DNA from: Zeugodacus cucurbitae
Lineage: Eukaryota > Arthropoda > Insecta > Diptera > Tephritidae
Assembly: GCF_028554725.1 (NCBI RefSeq)
Contig: NC_071671.1
Location: forward strand, 47,196,501-47,260,500
Direction: 5' to 3'
DNA length: 64,000 nt
Of this stretch, positions 1-10,510 are shown one piece after another. The notes beneath the pieces are model-generated. The model worked only from the letters and a program-made list of their open reading frames with translations. It was not told the DNA's origin and made no database searches. The translations under genes and the position numbers were made by a program. Every line of letters starts with the position of its first letter. Within the stretch, counting starts at the first letter, position 1.

Positions 1-193
1 TATTTTACATATTGGACTTATTGGTTAGTTATTTCGCAATCACCGATGAATCCTTCATACCTCTGCGCAATGGAGAGTTCCTCGCAGTAAGGTTCCCATA
101 TGAGTAGTAGATATACAAATTGTACTTCCTTCTTGTTGAAAGCGTGAAGATTCCTAAAAAATATTAAAAAGGTAAAATTAGTAAAAATATGTA

Positions 194-527
194 TTAGGTC
201 TACAATTTTGCTTCCGCCGTTTTTTTGTAAATTTAAGTTTTTTTTGTATAAAAACGGTTACAAATGTCGATATTACAAATGTAGATGAGCCTCAGCCGCA
301 CTTTTCTTGGAATTAAAAAAGATAAGCAAAACTTCCCGCAAACGTCGAGAATTCGGCTCAAAAAGTGACATTTTCAGTTGAGAATAAGTTGGGGATGCAA
401 ACAGATCTCTACAAAATTTTGTTTGGTTAATGTTGATCAAAATCGATATAAAAAAAATTGATTTAATCGACCAGTGCTTGACCCTAGAGATATCTATTGG
501 AAAACGGAAGCAAAGTTGTAGACCTAG
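194..527 (-). mobile_element. Mariner-derived miniature element, copy 1
   Basis: A 334-base element bounded by inverted ends that begin TTAGGTCTACAATTTTGC on the left and CTAGGTCTACAACTTTGC on the right, flanked by TA on both sides (192-193 and 528-529). TA duplication and TTRGG ends are those of mariner transposons. It shares its interior with 36,170-36,501 and 49,639-49,920. Reading on the minus strand, a start codon at 371 opens about 32 residues beginning MSLFEPNSRRLREVLL, which resembles the N-terminal helix-turn-helix of mariner transposases; the frame then stops and runs into the 3' end. I infer an internally deleted, non-autonomous derivative. Confidence 0.75.
273..371 (-). pseudogene. 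N-terminal fragment of mariner transposase
   Basis: Thirty-two codons from ATG at 371 to a stop at 273: MSLFEPNSRRLREVLLIFF followed by NSKKSAAEAHLHL. The pattern (L-R-E-x-L-L-x-x-F, then K-x-A-A-x-x-H) fits the first DNA-binding helix-turn-helix of mariner transposases, but the second helix and the whole catalytic domain are missing. The same start is kept in the two sister elements at 36 kb and 49 kb. A protein is unlikely to be made; the segment may persist because it lies between the transposon ends. Confidence 0.6.
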
Positions 528-990
528 TATATTAAATTTAAAAGTGAAATTTACTCTATTCAAAAACTTGAGTTCGGTAGTTCTATCGAAAACTGAGGTA
601 AAATACCTTTAAGTGCCAAGATATTGGGTCTATTTGTAGTATTAGTACACAGTGAATAGTAATTCAAATGATTTAAGAAAGTGTTGGTCACTCCACCATA
701 TTTTTATCCTTTCCCTCTCGCTAGTTTTCTTTCATACAAAATGATATGCATTTCTGGGAATATCACTAAGAAGTATAAATTCTTCCGCGCGTAGGGACTT
801 CACGCACCTTTTTTCATATTTATTTGCAACATCAAAATTATATTCTGGGTTTTCAACAAATCGAAGAACATTTATAATAAAAAATTAAATATTCTTGTAA
901 CCCTGTAAGAAAATCTGTTGTTTGTTGGCAGTTGCACCTTTATCAACTAAGTTCACTGAAAGATGTTTCACTTCAAAGTTTTTTCCCACA
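528..990. other. No gene seen
   Basis: AT-rich sequence between the miniature element and the start of duplicated block A. I see no coding pattern, RNA gene or transposon end. Confidence 0.5.
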
Positions 991-1350
991 CATGTATGTA
1001 TATATGACTTCATTGACGTAGAGGAACGTCAAGCAGCATGCTTCAACAATTTAGATAAATACACAAATAAACAAGCAAATGAAGGCACGTGATCAATCAA
1101 GCCAACCCTCACAATCTGGAATTACATCCATGCATCCATGTCAAACGGCTGGCGATGCATATACTATACATAAACACAAAACTAAGACTCAAACACACGG
1201 TGCTTGGCTCACCGTTTCCACAGCTTTGGTGTAGTGTATTTCAGTTTTGACAAAATTTCTGTGATATACGACGTCGGGAGAAACATACATATGTAATTGG
1301 ACACATTCCTGTGTGAAAGGACAAGCGTACCAAAACTGAATTTTAAAAAG
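990..1350 (+). repeat. Duplicated block A, part 1 (pairs with 36,850-37,110)
   Basis: The stretch around TTCAACAATTTAGATAAATA and on through GCACGTGATCAATCAAG is repeated in the same orientation at about 36,905-36,965, with scattered substitutions and weakening similarity to about 1,350. It carries no transposon ends, so a segmental copy is more likely than a mobile repeat. It is the leftmost of three collinear parts. Confidence 0.65.
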
Positions 1351-2880
1351 CTATCACTTTGACAGTACTTTCAATTACTCATTCATTTACTTGAATGCTG
1401 CAGTGAACATCCATATGTATATGAAGTGTAAAATATAACTGGTAAGAAACAAATTTTCACTAGCTTGGCCATCAACGTCTACAATTTAAAACTTAGACAA
1501 TGTTCGCTCTATTGCATAATTCCGTGGACCCAAAAACATTTTAATGTCAATGCATAAGCGTACACCTATTCATTACACATGCAAGTTGCAACTTATAATC
1601 CCAATTAAAATGCTTTCAACTTTCGCGGTGGCAACTCAAATGTCAATGAAGTATTTGTGAGAGAGAGTTTTTGCTATCCTCTATATGTGCGTTCCTATGA
1701 AAGGACTCTTTTCTGGGCCACCTTCCAACTAGTAAGATAGTCTGCTGCTTAATTTGTTGCTTTAGTGTTGACATTGAATTGTTGCAGAAATAAATGAACG
1801 CTCGAATCAAATGTGCTAATTTCTGCAGATTTTTTTTATATATTTTCCTATAATTACACACTGACTCATAAGCAAACTAAAAATAGCTAAGATTTCATAT
1901 TTCAACAGTTAGCCGTTATTTAACAATTTCGCAAAACAATTTACTCAACAAAACAAATTTGAACTGCGCAAATTCATATGTAAATCAAGACAAAATTTTT
2001 TTTCAGTCCAATGGATTATTGTAAATAAAATGCGTTACAGACTTAATCGAAACGTTTGATTTATAGTTTGGTTCGAGGGTACCTAACGTCGATGGCATTA
2101 AGAACAACTTACTAAGTTACTAACCTGAGACATTGCAGGTTCATTCTTTTACTTTGTGGTTTAGTTAGATACCCATCGTCGGCGAGATTTCATAAAAGAG
2201 TTTAAAAATATAAGCTAAGTAGAAGCAACTGTTATATATAACGAGAATTATTGTACCAGGCGCAGTTTTAACAATTTCGAGAAATAAACAAAAATACTCT
2301 GCGAAATAAATAATACTACTAAATACAAAATACTTCTCAAAACAATCACAAACGAGACAAAAAAGGCAAATGAAACCATGAATATTGCTGCAAGATCAAA
2401 AGTTAACAGCAGGAACAAATTTTAAAAGTGAAATCGATGAAAGAGGAAAGCGTTGCATACAAGTAAGCGACAGCACGACGGGTAAATAATGGCAAACAAA
2501 AAGCCCAACGAATGACAGTCAAGCGCCTCAAAATTTGTGGTCACACTTGGCATATGTATTAAGCACTTAAACCAACGCACACCTAAATCTAGTGATGCTG
2601 ATTGGTGAATAAGTGGCGTCGCTGTGTGACAAATTGCAGCGTTAAAGGCAGCAATGTATAAACTTGTCGCGTGTGGGTGCATGTATATTTTATGTGCCAT
2701 TATTATCAAGTACTGTTTGCACTTACTGTGACGTGACTTGCCTATCACCCACTGGTGCTACAAAGGCGAATTGTGTCTCCAATACAATAAACAAGTGTTG
2801 AAAAGTCTCCAATAACCATGGCTTATAAGTGATGACCATGTAATATACATATAATAGCATCTTGACATCGCTGTGTTTAA
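1351..2880. other. No gene seen
   Basis: AT-rich DNA with short open frames that lack splice context, codon bias or recognisable domains. The corresponding part of block B (37,110-43,310) is much longer and I could not align it by eye. Confidence 0.45.
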
Positions 2881-3300
2881 TTTTAAACATGGTACATGCT
2901 GGTTTGTAGCTGTGTCAACTCTTCTGGAACGAAATTCTAAATTGTAGCATTAATATCATCGAGATCTTTGTGTTTTACCAACAATTTAGGTCATTCAAGC
3001 AGTCATATATGGTTATTATATTATGGTTTCATGTCAGGAAAAACACAATGAATAAGCTGTTCTTTCGAGTCCATGAAGTGACAGAAATCTGTTGGAAATA
3101 GATCCATAGAGGTGTGAACTGCGACCCTACCATTTCAAACTGATAGTATGCTAGTTGTTAATTGGCGATTTCTTTTCATCCGCCATATACTATATATATA
3201 TAGATTTTCGTTATTCGAGTGGACTTTTGCCGAATATATTGGTCAAATATAAAATTACATCAATAAATTGAGTATAAAATGTTCGGTTACACTCGAACTT
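2880..3300 (-). repeat. Helitron-related repeat, block A part 2
   Basis: Closely similar to 43,320-43,660 plus 44,010-44,110 in the same orientation (for example GGTCATTCAAGCAGTCAT and GGTTTCATGTCAGGAAAAAC occur in both). The right end, read on the minus strand, has GTGTAACCGAACATTTTATA, shared with 42,060 and 44,100. The block-B partner contains a Helitron helicase fragment, so I assign this family to Helitrons by association. It may be two transposon copies rather than part of the segmental duplication. Confidence 0.5.
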
Positions 3301-3499
3301 AGCCTTTCCTTATTTGTTACAAATTGTTTTGGTTATACGGTTGTGTCGTATACAATTGAACAATGACAAAAATATTTTAACAAAGCAACAACCTTCAAAA
3401 AAAAAATATTTTTTGTTTTCTTTTTTTTATATTTTTGTTATCAACTCGAATAAAATTGTCTTATTATTATCTTCCTCGCAATTTTTACATATGTACTTA

Positions 3500-3830
3500 T
3501 TTTCTAATCTTTTCTAGGCCTCCCACGAATATTTCAAGATTAAAATTTGCCAGATCGGTTTGGCCGTTCTCGATTTTTTGCGAGACTCACGAACAGAGCA
3601 ATTCATTTTTATATGTATCTATAGATTACAAATTGTTTGTATAGAAGATTAGAAAAGTGTGGATTTTAGACTTGTTCAGAATTTTTTTAATTTTTCACGC
3701 CATAAGAACTATCCTTGTACTTCAAGGAATATTGTAAAAAAAAATAATTAGAGAAATCGGTTCAGCTGTTCTCGATTTATGCGCTTAGCAAAAAATTTTG
3801 CGATTCATTTTTATATTATAAATGCATACA
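3500..3830 (-). repeat. Helitron-like non-coding repeat (pairs with 44,310-44,600)
   Basis: Shares long runs with 44,310-44,600, such as GCCAGATCGGTTTGGCCGTT and CTTCAAGGAATATTG, and a shorter run (ACAAATTGTTTGTAT) with 42,955. The phrases resembling 'cggttcagctgttctcga' are typical of the non-coding ends of insect Helitrons. No coding sequence remains. Confidence 0.5.
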
Positions 3831-4143
3831 TGTAGGAATGGACAATATATAGGGCAGGTGGCAATATTGTCACTGACCGAATAACTTAGGGTACGTATGG
3901 CAATCTTGCCATTTATCGATAAGTCAACGAAGCGTCCATCAGTGGCCATAATTGTAACGGTCCTTATTATATGATCCATATAGATCAGCCATTTGTAATA
4001 GCATGTAAGCTTTTAGTTGTTAAGTGAAGTTTGCCAAAGGCGGTCACGCCGACACGTGAATAGAATAAGTGCGGTTAAAATTGAATTGAATAAACTAATG
4101 AATTAAAGCATAAAGTGTCTCGTTTTTAATATGGGAAGCCACA
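3831..4143 (+). mobile_element. Probable solo LTR
   Basis: A 313-base stretch that begins TGTAGG and ends CCACA, giving the TG..CA ends of long terminal repeats, with the 4-base sequence TACA directly outside both ends (3,827-3,830 and 4,144-4,147). Near its 3' end are AATAAA and a T-rich tract after GTGTCTCG, as in an R-U5 region. No internal retrotransposon sequence or second LTR is present. The superfamily is not identifiable by eye. A chance TG..CA pair is the main alternative. Confidence 0.4.
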
Positions 4144-4387
4144 TACATATGTATAATATATGCATAAGCAATAAATGTGCATATCAGTAAATTTCTGAAC
4201 ATACACATTATATGTTATATGCATATATGAGAGCAGCTCTAAGTCGCTCATATGCAACGTCAACCCGCAGACGCAACCAACTAAATAGTTAGTTGACTTT
4301 TATAGCGGTCTGAAGAGAACGGTTGTAGTGGTCGCAGTTGTAACAATAGTAGCAGCTACAAAAATAACAAGAACAACAAAATATACG

Positions 4388-4520
4388 GTGTTTTTGACAT
4401 TTCACGTTTACACCAGCCACGCTCATTCGCGTTAAGGCCATGATTGTGGTGACAAAAAACGGAAGTGAATCAGGTCAGCAGCCGCGACGACTGCTCGTGG
4501 CACAATATTCTTGCACACAC
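4388..4520. promoter_or_regulatory. Highly conserved block inside the duplication
   Basis: This stretch is almost unchanged from 59,757-59,893. The core from GGAAGTGAATCAGGTCAGCA through GACGACTGCTCGTGGCACAA is identical in both copies, while the flanks have diverged noticeably. Open frames differ between the copies, so coding is not favoured. I infer a constrained non-coding element such as an enhancer or an RNA; the function is unknown. Confidence 0.5.
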
Positions 4521-5480
4521 GACTTACTTTCGACGCATACATACGTATAATACATATGATGCACGTGTGTTTAAGATTCTTTGTTATAGCTTTTAATATC
4601 TGACAACAGCAACATCATCGCGCCAAAATGGCTTTGGCAAACCACAATGTACTCGGCGAAATGAGTGGTGGCATGTGGCACGTATGTGCTGATATTTGAC
4701 TGAATGTAATGTCATGTTCATACTTTAGTGCTTACAAGCATAATTCTCTTACTTATGGTAAGCATATTTCAAGCACATGCGTTAAATTTTTACGCACATT
4801 CTCAAATGCAGCCCTAAAGCGTTTAGTTAAACTTAGCTTAACTGTATATCTAAGTTGCATATTTTAGTTCTTGTTTAGTGGCAAGTGTCAGTGAGTAATT
4901 AGTATGTGTGTATGTACCACATAAATAGTCGTTACATTCGTTCGAAATGATCCCCTTGAAATGCTATAAAAAGGAATATCCAGACATCAATCTACTCATA
5001 GATTCACTTGTCTTAAAGCCTCTGGTCTAGCATAACTTAAATTTTACTTCGGTGCATTTTTGGAACAAAGTAGTCCTTGCTATTTGTATTGAACTAACGG
5101 AATTGTTATTTATAAATTTAAGGTTTAACTTCAAATATTAATATACATGCAATCGATCATACACGATTGCAAAAAATATTTGTCTAGATTTAAAAAACAA
5201 AAAAAAAGACATGTTCGTTTAATAATATTCCGCACCCAAGCATAAACAATCGTGTCCATACAATTTTAAATGCGTGCTTGATGATGAGCAATACAATAAT
5301 GACGGAAATGTTACAAATTACAACAATATAAGCTCTGAACAGGGTTAACGCAGAAACAATGACACCGACAATGCCGCCTGACACTCGAACCGTTAAATTT
5401 GAAATGTGGCGGCAATGGCTTGATGGTGGTTATGACTAAGTGGTAGCACTGACAATATCAACAACGTTGAACACACTTAC

Positions 5481-5554
5481 CACCTGTCGACCGCAAGCAG
5501 ACGAGTAGACCAAGTAGCGCAAACGTTAGACCACCAGCCGACTCGGTGGTTGTT
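5481..5554 (-). CDS. Possible leader-peptide exon (copy A)
   Basis: On the minus strand the frame from 5,554 reads TTTESAGGLTFALLGLLVC and then LRSTG, and ends exactly at a strong donor (G|GTAAGT, 5,475-5,480). The hydrophobic run LTFALLGLLVCL looks like a signal-peptide core. The partner at 60,831-60,905 keeps the same frame and donor, and by my reading six of nine differing codons between the copies are synonymous (CTA/CTG, ACG/ACA, CTA/CTG, CTC/CTT, TGC/TGT, TTG/CTG). No in-frame ATG without a stop lies directly upstream, so the exon start is unknown. Gene not recognised. Confidence 0.35.
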
Positions 5555-6977
5555 AGAGAAGTATGTACCTATGTACCTTGGTATATAGGCATAATATGAA
5601 GGTATTTGCTTTTGTTTTTTGCTTCTAAAAATTCCAAGACTGAAAGTATTGTTGCTGTTGATATATATCGTGATCAATGTCGAATTGATTGAAGAGTCTT
5701 CGAAATTTCATAAATTTTATGAGGGGCGCAGCAATAAAAAATACAGCTAAGCGCCATTGAATTCCAATATTTCTTTTCAATACTTTCCCTTTCAATCCCA
5801 CCAAAATTGATTTGTATTGACAGTCGAAATCCAAAAATGCGTGGCGTATGTGTGAAATATATGAAATGGTGAAAAAAGTATCGATTGGTTTGTCAAAATT
5901 GGCGAATGTCAGTTGTTGTTGATGTTACATTATTTTATTTACCTTATGTACTCATCCGCAAGAAAAAAACGGAAAAGAAGTCAGTTGCTGTCAATAGTGT
6001 TTTGCGAACACCGCATTATTTTCGAACACATTGACGTACATAGACTTACAATTACTCTGTGCATATGTGTATGTATGAATGGTTCTGTTAGTGTGTGAAA
6101 AAACGAATTATGTTAGCAAAAAATGCAATAAACACGCGCTCATTTATATACAGTAGCGTGTAGGTATGTTGGTTGGCGGCACGTGATTCCATTTAAGCTC
6201 AATCATATATATTGTATGTGAATATACATATAACAAATAACTGTACAATATAAATATATATTTACATGTAACCTTGAAGAACTTTAAGAATGTCCCCTCA
6301 GTAATAGCTTTGTTGATCTACGATTCGAGGAGACTAATAGCGAATCATACTGTCTTCAACTGGAGGTCCTAATAATTTGTTGTTTCTTTCAGGAGCAAGA
6401 ATTGTCAAGGCAGTCAATTATGCCGTATCGAAAAACACTGTATGCCTTTTTTGATTATCAAAAATTTATCACTCAAAAATTACTTATTTTTAATTAAACC
6501 AAGTCTCATTTTAAAGTCGAAAAGCTCATAACGAAATAATACACAAGAAATCTAAATATGTATATGTAGCTTCTCCCTCTCAATTTCGAAGTCTAGTAAT
6601 TCAAATGGTTTGGAAGAATTTTCAAAGAACAAACAATTTTGATTTTTAAATAACAACTCACATATGTGTGTATGTATGTAATCCCAATGATAAACGTTTC
6701 GAGGAAATTTGATTTGTTATTGTGCCAAAGAGTGATGACGATTGATTTGGTATTGACTTTCGATTGGATATATTTGCATTCTAATGAAAAGACAGATGGT
6801 TGCAAATGTAAAATTAGAGTAAACACATGTCTGTGTTTGTAGGAATGTACATATAAGTATATGGTTCAGCTTCATATTTATGCTTGCAATGCTTAATTTG
6901 CACTTTTGCGTATAAATGTATGTGTATTGTAAAAATATAATCAGTTCAAGTTCAGATTGCAATTTTTAATGCTTAGC

Positions 6978-8833
6978 AGAGATCTCGGAGGAGGGAGTCA
7001 TATGTAGAAGCTCACGTAAGTGAGGAAAGTTTCTGACTGTCATTCACTTGGGAGTGGCCAGGAACGATTAGTTTACATATGACTCAAGCAGCTCACGACT
7101 TCCGGTCTTAGACCAAGTATCCTCTGGGTAGCCAACAGACATCCGTTTGGAGGCGAGCTAAAGTGTGAAGGCGAAACCCGCTTATGCGGTTGTGCGTAGG
7201 GTTTGGGACCCACCACATAAAAACACCCCCAATGAAAAGAAAAAAACAGCCTCGGATGAGAGACCCCAATTTTGATGACGACCACTGCAAACGTTTAAAG
7301 GACTACGATTTTAGGGCATGCACCTGGAATGTCCGGACCCTTAATTGGGAAGGTGCCTCTGTCCAGCTGGTTGATGTCCTCGTAAGAGTAAAGGCTGACA
7401 TCACCGCAATCCAAGAAATGCGATGGACGGGACAAGGACGGAAGAAGGTGGGTCCTTGTGACATCTACTACAGCGGCCATATAAAGGAGCGCAAATTCGG
7501 TGTGAGATTCGTGGTGGGAGAGAGACTCCGTCGTCGAGTCCTGGCATTCATTCCGGCGGATGAATGTCTAGCCACAATCCGCATTAAAGCGAGGTTCTTC
7601 AACATATCGCTGATTTGCGCCCACGCCCCGATGGAAGAGAAGGACGAAGTGATCAAAGATACCTTCTGTGAGCGCCTAGAACGTACCTATGAGCGCTGCC
7701 CCCGCCACCATGTCAAAATCGTGCTTGGTGATTTCAACGCTAGGGTGGGTAAAGAAGGTGCCTTTGGCACAACAGTCGGAAAATTCAGCCTCCATGACGA
7801 AACATCACCAAACGGTCTGAGGCTGATCGACTTCGCCGGGGCCCGATATATGGTCGTCTGTAGTACTAGATTTCAGCATAAGAAAATCCATCAAGCTACT
7901 TGGCTGTCCCCGGATCGAATCACTCGCAACCAGATCGATCATGTTGTGATAGATGGACGACATGTCTCCAGTGTTTCTGATGAGCGTACGCTTCGTGGTC
8001 CCATCATCGACTCGAGAAGGAAGGTTCGACATCGAGAAGCTGCAATCACAACCAACAGCCGAACGATTTTCTACTCGACTTGCACTCCTGCTCTCTGAGA
8101 GCACTCATCAGCATCTCGGTATAAAGGAGCTGTGGGACGGCATATCAAACTCCTTACGTACAGCTGCAAACGAAACCATTGGTTTTCGGAAAAGCCAAAA
8201 AAACAGCTGGTATGATGAGGATTGTCGTCTCGCAGTGGAGAGAAAACAGACTGCCTACCTCACAATGATGCGATCGACCGCAACACGAGCGGAATGGGGA
8301 AGATACCGAGAGCTGAAGAGGGAAGCGAGACGCATTTGCAGACAAAAAAAGAAAGAGGCCGAAATGCGTGAGTATGAAGAGCTTGACAAGCTGGCCGACA
8401 GGGGTAATGCTCGAAAATTTTACGAAAAGATCCGGCGACTAACTGAAGGTTTCAAGACCGGAGCACACTCCTGTAGGACCCCCAGAGGTGATCTAGTTAT
8501 TGATGACCAGAGTATACTGAGTTTGTGGAGGGAACACTTCTCCAGCCTGCTGAATGGCAGTGAAAGTACAACAACAGGAGATGGCGAGCCCGATTCCCCA
8601 ATCGATGACGATGGAGCAGAAGTAGTATTCGATGCAGTACCCGCTGGTGGAAGATGAGGAAGAGGGAGACCTCCACTCCGATGGAATGACCAGGTGGAGA
8701 GGGACCTGGCTTCGCTTGGTATAACCAATTGGCGCCAAACTGCCAGAAGGAGGGATACGTTGCGCACTGTTTTGGACTCGGCTATAACCGCATAAGCGGT
8801 GTCTACGCCAGTCAAGAAGAAGAAGAGATCTCG
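6978..8833 (+). mobile_element. Internally deleted RTE-like LINE with 10-base target duplication
   Basis: The 10-base sequence AGAGATCTCG flanks the element (6,978-6,987 and 8,824-8,833), so the insertion spans 6,988-8,823. It has a 5' leader, an endonuclease region, a linker domain, and then joins directly to the C-terminal tail, with the reverse transcriptase missing. It ends in a GAA-repeat tail (GTCAAGAAGAAGAAG). The paralogous site in block B (about 62,390) has no such insertion, so it postdates the duplication. The join lies close to GATGCAGTACCCGCTGG, also present in the copies at 11.6 and 41.7 kb. Confidence 0.85.
7184..8657 (+). pseudogene. RTE-like endonuclease and linker, RT domain deleted
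   Basis: The first frame (7,184 to about 8,000) encodes an AP-type endonuclease that nicks target DNA in LINE transposition: TWNVRTL, then IQEMRWTGQG, YYSGH, CAHAPMEEKD, LGDFNARVG and NQIDHVVIDG in the expected order. Near 8,000-8,015 the frame shifts and the expected SDH active-site block is absent. The second frame (to 8,657) carries the linker: GRFDIEKLQ, ELWDGI, WYDEDCR and FYEKIRRLTEGFK. It ends at VFDAVPAGGR, where the reverse transcriptase should have intervened, followed by a stop. Loss of both SDH and the RT makes it non-autonomous. Start chosen as the first ATG of the open frame; 7,235 is an alternative. Confidence 0.8.
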
Positions 8834-9905
8834 TAAATAGAAAGATTCTTACAGTTATTGCTATTGCTATTCTTTCTATAACGAATTTATAAATCTGTTT
8901 CAATTAGAGGTTGTCAGCTTACGCGTATTTCTTATCTTCTTTTGTTTTGTCAGACACTTTATTGTTAAATGAACGGATAATATGCTGAAGGCAGTTTTTA
9001 ACTAGCTTACATTTCAGCATATGTGTGAGCGTGACATATGATCACTGGACTCGTGCACAGTTGTTTCGATTATTTGCTCTAAAAACTTTGTTGTAAGCTT
9101 AAGTTTCATTACAACCCTTCTGCTCATCTTCATTTGTTTAATATATTCTCGTAACGCATTAGAGCAGTGAACTCTGTATGATCTCTAAGAAACAACCATA
9201 ACCCCGATAGAAGTGCCATATTTCTCAGGTTCAAATCCCTCGATAATCCCTAGCACCAATTTCAGAAATCCCTTACAACAAAATAGCTACAACTGTTGAC
9301 TATTGAAAGTGACAAAATTTCAGCTTTATTGCAGGCAAGTAAATAAATTTAAAAGTCACTTCAACAGGCAAACCGAGAGACCCATTTTCGCTCATATAAA
9401 CCCGCAAGGGTCCATTCTATACAATGCGATTATAAACTTTACAAATACTCAAACAATGTGAGACAACAGCGAAAAACTGAATGGTAGCAAAACAAAACAT
9501 GGAGAAGCACGAAAATCACTTCAGTGAAACAATTAAGAAAAGGAAAATGAGAAAGTGATAATGAGGAAGGATTGTGGCTTTGATTGCCGGCGGCTGCAAT
9601 AAAAGCAAGGTCAACGATGTCCGCTTGTAGGCATTCATTCACAGCACTTCACAGTAGAAAATCCACTCAAGACACCACCGTGATAAATCCTGAACCAATT
9701 TTTTTATTACAAAATATACATATACACTCAGAGAGGCGTTTTTATAGCCTGTACCAAGTGAAACTTTTTTCACTTCATTATTGTACGAGTATGTATATTG
9801 CTATCAACTGGATATGCGCAGAGGCTGTTGCGGTTGTAAATGCCGGCTATAAAGGACGGAATGACTTTTTTGTATATTGGTTATATTACTGTCTGTGGTC
9901 AATCT
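8834..9905 (+). repeat. Duplicated block A, part 3b (pairs with 62,390-63,440)
   Basis: Continues the collinear match to block B after the RTE insertion, for example GGTAATATGCTGAAGG-type sequence (8,967 / 62,504), CTACAACTGTTGACTATTGA (9,286 / 62,842) and CTTGTAGGCATTCATTC (9,624 / 63,151). Similarity fades after about 9,910. No gene is recognised in it. Confidence 0.8.
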
Positions 9906-10510
9906 TTTAGGATTTCCCATTTTTTTCGAAATATTTTGTAGTGATTTTTTTCCAGTGCTTTTTAATTATTCACACTTTCGAATTGGTTAAAAATTTACAA
10001 AATACTATCAGGTTAAAAAATTAAAAAAAATTCAAATGAAAATCGACTAAAGCATAATCACCTAATTATTCAAGCCATAACAAAACAGTGCTTTAATTTA
10101 TTAATCCATTTGGTTTAAAGAGAACTAGACATACATTGCTTATTTTGAGGAGCGTAGGATTTTGAAAATTGAGAAAATGATTTACCATATTGAGTACTCA
10201 AATTTTAAATTTCTATTATTTATTTTGATTATTTTTTTCATGTAAAAGCATGTTATGAAACAATTAACTATTAATTTTATTACTTTATGCTTAAAACAAA
10301 TATAAATATTCTTATGTTTATGAAATTATTAATAGCAGCAATCCTAACCGAGCACTCATTAAACTATTATATTTAAATTTTGCTTTTAAAATTATTTTTA
10401 CGCATTTTATCTATACTTTTTTGGTTTTGTTTTTTTCTTTTTTAAGATTTTTCTGATTTATTTTCTTTATATATTATTTAACCTTTATTTGTAAGACACG
10501 AAAAACATAT
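9906..10510. other. Very AT-rich, no gene seen
   Basis: Long T and A runs with no coding pattern. It lies between the end of the duplicated block and a 5'-truncated RTE copy. Confidence 0.5.

Larger units (their letters stand above)
4225..6880 (+). repeat. Duplicated block A, part 3a (pairs with 59,590-62,230)
   Basis: Collinear, same-orientation similarity to 59,590-62,230 at a nearly constant offset of about 55.35 kb. Anchors include GCAGACGCAACCAACTAAAT (4,268 / 59,638), GCTTACAAGCATAATTCTCT, ACATTTCAAAT-type sequence next to GTGGCGGCA, and AATCATATATATTGTATRTG. Identity by eye is mostly 75-85 percent with small indels and no transposon ends. The region continues at 8,834 after an RTE insertion. 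Confidence 0.85.

Noticed and set aside
9140..9250. tRNA-like B box (GGTTCAAATCC) with an A-box-like word upstream
   Set aside because: No pairing acceptor stem, no proper anticodon arm, and the paralogous site near 62,790 does not keep it.
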